Shown: one piece after another, positions 57,597 to 64,000 of the stretch | Layout of the letters: every line of letters starts with the position of its first letter | Numbering within the stretch: position 1 is the first letter of the stretch | From: Variovorax sp. CF079 | Lineage (GTDB): Bacteria; Pseudomonadota; Gammaproteobacteria; Burkholderiales; Burkholderiaceae_C | NCBI RefSeq assembly: GCF_900101545.1 | Contig: NZ_FMZU01000009.1 | Coordinates: forward strand, 124,001 to 188,000 | Reading direction: 5' to 3' | DNA length: 64,000 nucleotides | The notes under the pieces: model-generated | Databases searched by the model: none | What the model saw: the letters and a program-made list of their open reading frames with translations, nothing else | Told to the model about the DNA's origin: nothing | Made by a program: the position numbers and the translations under genes

Positions 57597-60500
57597 ATGC
57601 AAACAATTGTCCAGTGGCTTGCTGAGATCGGCATGGAGCGCTATGCGCCGATGTTCGAGGCGCAGCGCATTGAACTGGACGTCATCGCCGGCCTCACCGA
57701 CGCAGACCTCAAGGAAATCGGCATCGCGGCGCTGGGCGATCGCAAGCGGATCCTGTTGGTGATCGCGCAGGGTATCCAAGAGGTCCCCACGAGCCACATC
57801 ACGCAGGCTGCGGCTAGCCTGCCTGCGACAGCGCAAGTCGCCGAGCGGCGGCAACTGACGGTGATGTTCTGCGACCTGGTCGGTTCGACCCAATTGGCCG
57901 GCCTGCTCGATCCCGAGGATCTGCGGGCCGTCATCGGCGACTACCATGCCGCGGTGACGGCGGCGGTGGCTGCACACAACGGCTACGTCGCACAGTTGCT
58001 CGGCGACGGGGTGCTCGTGTATTTCGGCTACCCGCACGCCAACGAGGACGATGCAGCGCGCGCGATCCATGCAGCACTGGACGCGATCGCTGCAGTCGGC
58101 CGACTCGCAGCGGGTGGCCAGCACGCCTTGCACACCCGCATCGGCATCGCGACGGGCCTCGTCGTCGTCGGCCAGATCGGATCCGGCACGCCGGCGGCCG
58201 AGTTGAGCGCCAGCGGCGAAACGCCGAGCCTGGCGGCCAGGCTGCAGAGCCAGGCAGCGCCTGACTGCATCGTCATCGCAGATCGGACCCGGCGGCTCAT
58301 CGGTGAAGAGTTCGAACTCGACTCGCTGGGTCTGCTGGAGCTCAAGGGCTTCGAAGCGCCGGTGCATGCGTGGCAAGTGCTGCGCGAGCGCCGGACCGCA
58401 AGCCGTTTCGAAGCCATTCACACACAACAACTGTCCCAGTTGATCGGACGCGACAGCGAACTGGCGCTGCTGCTCGAGCGGTGGAACACCGCGTGCGAGG
58501 GCGAGGGCCAGATCGTGCTGCTCTCCGGCGAGCCGGGGATCGGCAAGTCGCGGATCACCCAGGCCCTGCGGGAACGCACAGCCGCCGGAGCCCGCGAGAC
58601 GATGGTGCTGCAATGCTCGCCCTCTCACAGCAACAGCGCCCTCTATCCGCTGGTGCGCGGTCTGGAAAACGCGGCGAACCTGACGCCGGCCGATCCACCG
58701 GCCCAGCGCGCCGCGAGCTTCGAACGGTATCTGAGCGACCATGGGGTATCGCTCGTGCCCGATGCGCTGGGTTGCCTGCTCAGGCTGATGATGCTGCCGG
58801 ATGGAGGCCGGCCGGCCCCGGCCGGCCAGACGCCGCAGCAACAGAAAAGCGCGACCTTGCAGGCGGCGATCGACGTCATCGACGGTGTTTCCCGTCGGGC
58901 GCCGCTGCTCGTGCTGGTCGAGGACGCGCACTGGATCGATCCGACGACCGAGGAATGGATCGGCCTGGCCGTCGACGGCCTGCGCGACGCGCGCGTCCTG
59001 ATGCTGTTGACCTGCCGTCCGCAATACGTGCCGTCCTGGGGCAACCCTTCGACCTGGTTGACGATGAACCGGCTGAGTCACCGGCAGTCGGCGGCGCTGA
59101 TCGAAACCGTCACCGCCGGCAAGTCGCTGCCTGTGGAGTTGATCGACGAGATCATCCGCAAGACCGACGGCGTACCGCTGTTCGTCGAGGAGCTGACCAA
59201 GACCGTGCTGGCCTCCGCGCTCGTCGAGGACACACCGGCGGGCTACCGGCTGCACGGTCCTCTGCAGACGCTGGCGATTCCGTCGACGCTGCAGGATTCA
59301 TTGATGGCGCGGCTTGACCGGCTGGCTCCCGCCAAGGAGATCGCACAGGTCGCAGCAGCCATCGGACGCGATTTCAGCCATGCGCTGCTCGCGCAGGTGC
59401 TGCAGATGCCGGCCGCGCAGCTCGACCAGGCGCTGGATGAGCTGCTTCGTGCCGAGCTGGTGTTTCGCCGCGGTACGCCTGCGGACGCGGGCTATGCGTT
59501 CAAGCATGCGCTGATCCGGGACACGGCCTACAACAGCATGGTCAGGAGCCAGCGCGCGCTGCGGCATGCGCAGATCGCGGACGCACTGGAGCGCAGCGAG
59601 CCGCAGACCGTCGCTGCGCATCCCGAACTGCTGGCTCAGCATCATCAGGAAGCCGGCCACGGCAGCGAAGCCATCCGGTACTGGACGGCGGCCGGCGACC
59701 TGGCGCAGCGCCGATACGCCAGCCGCGAAGCAGCGAGCCACTACAACGCCGCCATCGCACTCGTGTCCCGCTTGCCTGCCGGGCCGGCGCGCAGCGAGCT
59801 CGAGCTGGCTCTCCAGCTGAAACTCGGCAATGCGCTGACGGTCTCGGAGGGCTACGCCTCCAGCGCCACGTACCAGAGCTACGCGAGGGCGCGCGAACTG
59901 GCGCGAGAACTCGGACGGGTCGAGGACTACGTGAGCGCGTGGGTCGGCTCGGCGCCGACGATGAACTCGGTCAGCAACAGCGAAATCATCGAAAGCATCC
60001 GCGAGATCGAACCGGCGCAGCTGGCGTCGCTGCAAGCGCGGTTGCGCGTCAGCGTATCGATCGTTCTCGGTAGCGCCCGCTATCTGCGCGGCGAGATCGG
60101 CGAGGCGTGGGCGCACCTGGAAGAGGCCAAGGCGCTCGACGACAGCGTGCAGCTCACGCATGAACACCCCATCGCGGGGGCGGATCCGGCGGTCATGATT
60201 CGCGCCATCAGCATGAGAGTGCGCGGGATGCAGGGCTATCTGGAGCAGGCCGAAGCGCTCGCGGCGCAAGCGTTGCAGATCGCCGAAGCCAGAGGTCATC
60301 CCCCGACGATCGCAATGGCCAGGCAAACCTGGATCAGGGTCCTGCTGGCTAAAGGCGAGCCGGCGCAGGCAGCTTCGGAAGCGAAGCAGATGCTGGAGCT
60401 GTCCGAACGTTTCGGCATCCAGACGCGGGTTGCCAACGCCTTGATTTTCCTCGGACGGACCAGCGTTGCGCTGGGCGATGTCGAGGCCGGGATCCTTCTC

Positions 60501-60971
60501 CTCAGGAAGGGCTATGACCTCTGGAGGTCCGCCGGCGGAAAGCAACAAGGCTCGCAGTACGGGGCGCAGGCGGCAGACGTGCTGTTGCGGGCCGGGCGAA
60601 GCGACGAAGCACGGCGATTCATCGCCCAGGCGCAGGCTGCCCAGGGCGAGACTGACGAGCGCTTCTACGAGACCGAACTGCTGCGGCTTTGCGGCCGGTT
60701 TCTGGAGATCGACGGCGACGACACCGGCGCCGAAGCGCACTACCAGAACGCCATCGCCATCGCCGAGGAGCGCGGCGCCAAGCTCTTTTCATTGCGCGCG
60801 GCCCGCGACCTGGCGGGGTTCTGGCAGCGTCAGGGGAAAAGCACCGAGGCGCGGCAGATGCTGCAGCCGCTCTACGGCTGGTTCACCGAAGGGTTCGGGT
60901 TCAGCGATCTTCGCGAAACTAAGGCGCTGCTCGACTCGCTGCAGAAAGGGCAGACGAAGCTCGACCGTTGA
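57597..60971 (+). CDS. SAM - class III cyclase - AAA ATPase - TPR signalling protein
   Basis: 1124 residues. Residues 1-62 form a SAM domain (VQWLAEIGMERYAPMFEAQR). About 85-260 is a class III nucleotide cyclase: metal-binding Asp in VMFCDLVGST and GDGVLVYFGYP, with a dimer-interface ETPSLAARLQ. About 285-640 is an AAA/Orc1-like ATPase with Walker A SGEPGIGKSR, Walker B VLVEDAHWIDP. From about 650 to the end are TPR-like helical repeats. Together this is the layout of large multidomain adenylate cyclases; the signal input is unknown. ATG 57597 gives a full SAM domain. It stands alone on the plus strand. Confidence 0.92.
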   Translation: MQTIVQWLAEIGMERYAPMFEAQRIELDVIAGLTDADLKEIGIAALGDRKRILLVIAQGIQEVPTSHITQAAASLPATAQVAERRQLTVMFCDLVGSTQLAGLLDPEDLRAVIGDYHAAVTAAVAAHNGYVAQLLGDGVLVYFGYPHANEDDAARAIHAALDAIAAVGRLAAGGQHALHTRIGIATGLVVVGQIGSGTPAAELSASGETPSLAARLQSQAAPDCIVIADRTRRLIGEEFELDSLGLLELKGFEAPVHAWQVLRERRTASRFEAIHTQQLSQLIGRDSELALLLERWNTACEGEGQIVLLSGEPGIGKSRITQALRERTAAGARETMVLQCSPSHSNSALYPLVRGLENAANLTPADPPAQRAASFERYLSDHGVSLVPDALGCLLRLMMLPDGGRPAPAGQTPQQQKSATLQAAIDVIDGVSRRAPLLVLVEDAHWIDPTTEEWIGLAVDGLRDARVLMLLTCRPQYVPSWGNPSTWLTMNRLSHRQSAALIETVTAGKSLPVELIDEIIRKTDGVPLFVEELTKTVLASALVEDTPAGYRLHGPLQTLAIPSTLQDSLMARLDRLAPAKEIAQVAAAIGRDFSHALLAQVLQMPAAQLDQALDELLRAELVFRRGTPADAGYAFKHALIRDTAYNSMVRSQRALRHAQIADALERSEPQTVAAHPELLAQHHQEAGHGSEAIRYWTAAGDLAQRRYASREAASHYNAAIALVSRLPAGPARSELELALQLKLGNALTVSEGYASSATYQSYARARELARELGRVEDYVSAWVGSAPTMNSVSNSEIIESIREIEPAQLASLQARLRVSVSIVLGSARYLRGEIGEAWAHLEEAKALDDSVQLTHEHPIAGADPAVMIRAISMRVRGMQGYLEQAEALAAQALQIAEARGHPPTIAMARQTWIRVLLAKGEPAQAASEAKQMLELSERFGIQTRVANALIFLGRTSVALGDVEAGILLLRKGYDLWRSAGGKQQGSQYGAQAADVLLRAGRSDEARRFIAQAQAAQGETDERFYETELLRLCGRFLEIDGDDTGAEAHYQNAIAIAEERGAKLFSLRAARDLAGFWQRQGKSTEARQMLQPLYGWFTEGFGFSDLRETKALLDSLQKGQTKLDR

Positions 60972-60987
60972 GGCAGTGGTTCGCCCC

Positions 60988-61689
60988 TCAGTACTTGAGC
61001 TTCGGATACCAGTCGGTCCCGCGTCCGTCCGGAGTCAAGTCCAGCATGGACCAGAGCGAGGCGATGTCGGGGGCGTCGCGCGGGTCCTGGCCGGGGTCGG
61101 CCATCTCGCTGGTCATCTCACTCGCCCAGAACAGCCGGACCTTGCTGCCGTCGCGCCTGAACACGTTCAGCGCCGGGTACTCGCTCCCGTCGGGCATCAG
61201 GATGCCGAGGTCGTTGGCGTAGTCGTCGCCGATGGTCTGCACGAAATTCAGGTCACGCCAGCCGCGCTCCTGCGCGAAGGCGTATTGCCGCTCCACGGAC
61301 GAGCGCCCCAGGATCTTGAGCGCAACCCGCTGCTTGATGTCGGCGGCATTGCCGTTCACCGCGCCCAGCCAGTTGGTGCACATCGGACACGGCCGTTCAC
61401 GCTGCGGCCCGTACATCCAGAAGTAGGTGACGAGCGTGTCCTTGTCGCCGAACAGATCGATGAGCCCGACCTCGAAGGCCTGCTCGTCCTTGAAGCGGTA
61501 GTCCTTCTCGATCACCGGCCCAGGCGGCAGCGCGCGGCGCTGCTCGCCCAATCGAGTCATGTGGCGACGAAACTCGATCTCTTCCGCCAGCAGCGCTTGG
61601 CGCGCGGCGTCGTATTCGGCCGTCGCGCCCGGGAACGGCGTCTTCGCCTTCTTCGCGAGTTCTGCGGCGGGGGTGAGCGGATCTTTCAT
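60988..61689 (-). CDS. DUF899-family (thioredoxin-like fold) protein
   Basis: 233 residues from ATG 61689. The family pattern KDYRFKDEQAFEVGLIDLFG, YFWMYGPQRERPCPMCTNW (Cys-x-x-Cys) and AFAQERGWRDLNFVQTIGDD is clear. It differs from the paralogue at 54345-55115 in the N-terminus and in having PDIASLWSMLDLTPDGRG. Function unknown. It is convergent with the cyclase gene, with 16 bases between the stops. Confidence 0.88.
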   Translation of the reverse strand: MKDPLTPAAELAKKAKTPFPGATAEYDAARQALLAEEIEFRRHMTRLGEQRRALPPGPVIEKDYRFKDEQAFEVGLIDLFGDKDTLVTYFWMYGPQRERPCPMCTNWLGAVNGNAADIKQRVALKILGRSSVERQYAFAQERGWRDLNFVQTIGDDYANDLGILMPDGSEYPALNVFRRDGSKVRLFWASEMTSEMADPGQDPRDAPDIASLWSMLDLTPDGRGTDWYPKLKY

Positions 61690-61837
61690 GTCTTGCTCCT
61701 GTGTTCGGTGCCGGCCGAGGCGCGGCGCTCCACAGTGCATGGTGCGCGTTCGACGAGCGGTAGACAAGGCTGCTTGCGCCGCTGCAAAGAAGAGCGGTGC
61801 TAGGCTGCGGCCCTATCCCTCATCCCCGGTAGGACAG

Positions 61838-62971
61838 ATGAAAGCCGACGACCACGCCAGGAAATACCGCAGACGCTCCGGCAACAAGGGCTTGAGACCT
61901 TACGTTTTGGTTGCCGTCTTCGCGGTCATCGGCGCATGCCTTCTCTATGCATGGACGCCCGAGCCGCTGCCGGCCTCCGCGGCGTCTGCCGGATCGATCG
62001 ACTCGGGCAGGAAGCCGATTGAACGAACGGCCGCACTTCCGCCCCTGAACCTGCCGGCCGACGACGCGCCTCATGGGTCCGGCATGGAATGGTGGTACTA
62101 CAACGGAATCCTCGACGCGAAGACAGGCCATCGCTATGCATTTCACGTTGTTGTCTTCGTAGCCAACGGGCTGGTCAAGCACACGGTCATGCACGCGGCG
62201 TTGACCGACCTCCAGACCGGGCAGCGCTATTCCAGCCAAACGCGTACCGGCGGCGTTCCTGCGAAGAGCGCCGCAAACGGCCTGGACTTCAGGCAGGACG
62301 GCTGGCAAGTCGCTGCTGCGGGCCCATCTCATGCAGTGCACGCTTCTCTTGAAGGAGGTGCTTCGATTGCGCTCGACCTGAGCGATTCGCACCAGCCTGT
62401 CCCCCATCGAGCTGCAGGGTCGGAAACCCCGGGTCTGCTTGATTTCGGCATGAGCGGGATCAGTTACTACTATTCGCGTCCCCGCATTTCCGCCCAAGGC
62501 GAAGTCTCCATCGGAGGGAAGCCGGTCCAGGTCAGCGGCGACGTGTGGTTCGACCATCAATGGGGCGATTTCGATGTGTTGAGCCTCGGATGGAACTGGT
62601 TTGCGTTGCATCTGGCGGATGGTTCCGACGTGATGCTCTATGCGCTTTTCGACACGACTGGCCGGCAAGTCATGACAGCCGGCACGGTCTCGAATGCACG
62701 CGGGTCTCATCCATTGAAGCCGGACGAGATCGAGCTGGTGCCCGTCAACAGATGGACGAGTCCGAGCACGAAGATCAGCTACCCCGTCGATTGGCGCATC
62801 AGGCTCCCCTCCGGCGAGTTGAGCATCAAGCCCTTCTTTGCCGACAGCGAATTCGATTCGCAGAAAACGACTGCGAACATTTATTGGGAAGGGCCCGTCC
62901 GGGTGACGGGAAGTTCCACGGGCGAGGGTTTTCTGGAGCTGAGCGGATACGACCGCTTGAAGATTCGATGA
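61838..62971 (+). CDS. CrtC/hydroxyneurosporene-hydratase-like protein
   Basis: 377 residues. N-terminal membrane anchor YVLVAVFAVIGACLLYAW, then HGSGMEWWYYNGILDAKTGH, a strong signature of the CrtC (carotenoid 1,2-hydratase) superfamily, and VWFDHQWGDFDVLSLGWNWF. The fold is a double lipocalin. No carotenoid genes are nearby, so an alternative hydrolase role on a lipid or similar is likely. AGGACAG precedes ATG 61838. Confidence 0.85.
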   Translation: MKADDHARKYRRRSGNKGLRPYVLVAVFAVIGACLLYAWTPEPLPASAASAGSIDSGRKPIERTAALPPLNLPADDAPHGSGMEWWYYNGILDAKTGHRYAFHVVVFVANGLVKHTVMHAALTDLQTGQRYSSQTRTGGVPAKSAANGLDFRQDGWQVAAAGPSHAVHASLEGGASIALDLSDSHQPVPHRAAGSETPGLLDFGMSGISYYYSRPRISAQGEVSIGGKPVQVSGDVWFDHQWGDFDVLSLGWNWFALHLADGSDVMLYALFDTTGRQVMTAGTVSNARGSHPLKPDEIELVPVNRWTSPSTKISYPVDWRIRLPSGELSIKPFFADSEFDSQKTTANIYWEGPVRVTGSSTGEGFLELSGYDRLKIR

Positions 62972-63001
62972 CCTGAAGCGCCCACGCGTTGAGCAGGCCT
63001 C

Positions 63002-63880
63002 TCACTCCTTCACCGACCCCGTCAACCCCGACACGTAGTACTCGACGAAGAAGGAGTAGATGAAGGCCACCGGCAGCGACCCCAGCAGCGCGCCTGCCAT
63101 CAGCGGCCCCCACTGGTACACGTCGCCCTGCACGAGCTCGGTCACCACGCCCACCGGCACGGTCTTGATCTCCGACGACGAGACGAAGGTGAGCGCGTAG
63201 ATGAACTCGTTCCACGAGAGCGTGAAGGCGAAGATGCCTGCCGAGATCAGGCCGGGCACGGCGAGCGGCAGCACGATCTTCACCAGGATCTGCCAGCGGC
63301 TCGCGCCGTCGATCAGCGCGCACTCCTCCAGCTCGAAGGGGATGGAGCGGAAGTAGCCCATCAGCAGCCAGGTGCAGAAGGGGATGAGGAAGGTCGGGTA
63401 GGTCAGGATCAGCGCCAGGCGCGTGTCGAAGAGACCGAGGCCGAACACCACGTTCGCGAGCGGAATGAACAGGATCGACGGCGGTACCAGGTAGGCGAGG
63501 AAGATCGCGAGTCCCACCTGCCGCGAGCCGTTGAAGCGCAGCCGCTCGATCGCATAGGCCGCGAACACCGAGCAGGCGAGCGAGCAGAAGGTCGACACCA
63601 CCGACACCAGCAGCGTGTTCCAGATCCACTGCGGGTACGAGGTCTCGAACAGCAGCTTGTGGAAATGCGCCAGCGTCGGCGCCACCACCCAGAACGGGTT
63701 GCCCTCGCGCGTCAGCAGCTCGGCATCGGGCTTCACCGAGGTGATCGCCATCCAGTAGAACGGGAACAGCAGCACGATCAAAAAGACCACGAGCGGCAGG
63801 TACACGGTCACCACCTTGCGCGGCAGCGATTCGAGATAGCTCATGCCGACCATGTCGGTCGTTGCGGCCTTCGCGTTCAT
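63002..63880 (-). CDS. Carbohydrate-type ABC transporter permease (MalG-like)
   Basis: 292 residues, six membrane segments. It starts MNAKAATTDM and carries the EAA-type loop of MalG permeases (ELEECALIDGASRWQILVKI, VLPLAVPGLISAGIFAFTLS). LSWNEFIYALTFVSSSE is typical for sugar and glycerol-phosphate importers. Its start codon overlaps the stop of the next upstream permease gene (ATGA). Confidence 0.93.
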   Translation of the reverse strand: MNAKAATTDMVGMSYLESLPRKVVTVYLPLVVFLIVLLFPFYWMAITSVKPDAELLTREGNPFWVVAPTLAHFHKLLFETSYPQWIWNTLLVSVVSTFCSLACSVFAAYAIERLRFNGSRQVGLAIFLAYLVPPSILFIPLANVVFGLGLFDTRLALILTYPTFLIPFCTWLLMGYFRSIPFELEECALIDGASRWQILVKIVLPLAVPGLISAGIFAFTLSWNEFIYALTFVSSSEIKTVPVGVVTELVQGDVYQWGPLMAGALLGSLPVAFIYSFFVEYYVSGLTGSVKE

Positions 63881-64000
63881 TTGTCCGATCCCCCTTGCTG
63901 CCACTTGCGGCGCTGCAAGCCGAAGTAGCTGAACAAAACGCAGGCCAGCAAGAACGGCACCATCGCGATCGCAATGGCTGCACCCTCGCCCAGCGCCCCG
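63877..64000 (-). CDS. C-terminus of a partner ABC permease (partial)
   Basis: Forty codons are visible, ending FLLACVLFSYFGLQRRKWQQ and GGSDK. This is the last membrane segment and tail of a MalF/UgpA-type permease whose gene extends past the window. The 4-base overlap with the following MalG-like gene shows an operon. Confidence 0.75.
   Translation of the reverse strand, partial: GALGEGAAIAIAMVPFLLACVLFSYFGLQRRKWQQGGSDK

Noticed and set aside
54318..59255. Minus-strand open frame of 1645 codons
   Set aside because: It spans five well-supported genes on both strands, is Arg/Gln/His rich and has no family pattern. Long antisense frames are normal at this G+C content; only the quinone reductase part in another frame is real.

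Overview
The window is about two-thirds G+C, with dense genes on both strands. It carries several traits common in Burkholderiales, family Comamonadaceae: Bug-type tripartite-transporter receptors next to CaiB and hydratase genes, a monomeric isocitrate dehydrogenase, a fused LivM-LivG transporter gene and many divergent regulator/target pairs. Variovorax or a close relative is my best guess, by inference only. I saw no rRNA, tRNA, CRISPR array, transposase or prophage structure, so this looks like chromosome with a large accessory catabolic and regulatory component.

Layout. 1-5.3 kb: the end of an unidentified gene, then murU and speD (minus strand) divergent from the central-metabolism pair tkt-gap, then a small HipB-like regulator with three evenly spaced operators. 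5.3-10.3 kb: small enzymes (ABM monooxygenase, alpha/beta hydrolase, M14 peptidase, two VOC proteins), a TetR regulator and mpg. 10.2-15.5 kb: one 1751-residue assembly-line protein, FAAL-ACP-C-A-PCP, without an offloading domain. 15.6-24.5 kb: hypothetical proteins, a GNAT enzyme, then a GntR-controlled divergent unit (class V aminotransferase, Bug receptor and hydratase on one side; GntR and a large FAD/Fe-S oxidase on the other). 24.5-28 kb: a Pro/Tyr-rich secreted protein, an EamA exporter with its MarR regulator, a frameshifted Nudix gene and a sulfite-oxidase-like secreted protein.

28.2-38.8 kb holds the most coherent accessory system: nine co-directional genes (intradiol dioxygenase, citryl-CoA-lyase-like protein, CaiB CoA-transferase, Bug receptor, LivK, LivH, LivM-LivG fusion, LivF, MetE-like protein) divergent from a LysR regulator. 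This looks like uptake and catabolism of an aromatic or dicarboxylic acid. 38.8-46.4 kb: a secreted hypothetical, a membrane-anchored cyclic-nucleotide receptor resembling Popeye proteins, DedA, monomeric icd, a truncated winged-helix gene and tctBA. 46.4-52.3 kb: soxR with two SoxR boxes, one in front of a small unknown gene, an MFS/TetR pair and stress-type small proteins. 52.3-64 kb: a cassette of TPR-HTH regulator, beta-propeller and DUF899 proteins, a quinone-reductase/LysR pair, a SAM-cyclase-ATPase-TPR signalling protein, a second DUF899 protein, a CrtC-like protein and part of a sugar-type ABC transporter.

A recurring feature is the regulator next to a divergent target with two or more palindromes between them. 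I could read such sites directly for HipB-like, two TetR, GntR, MarR, LysR and SoxR genes.
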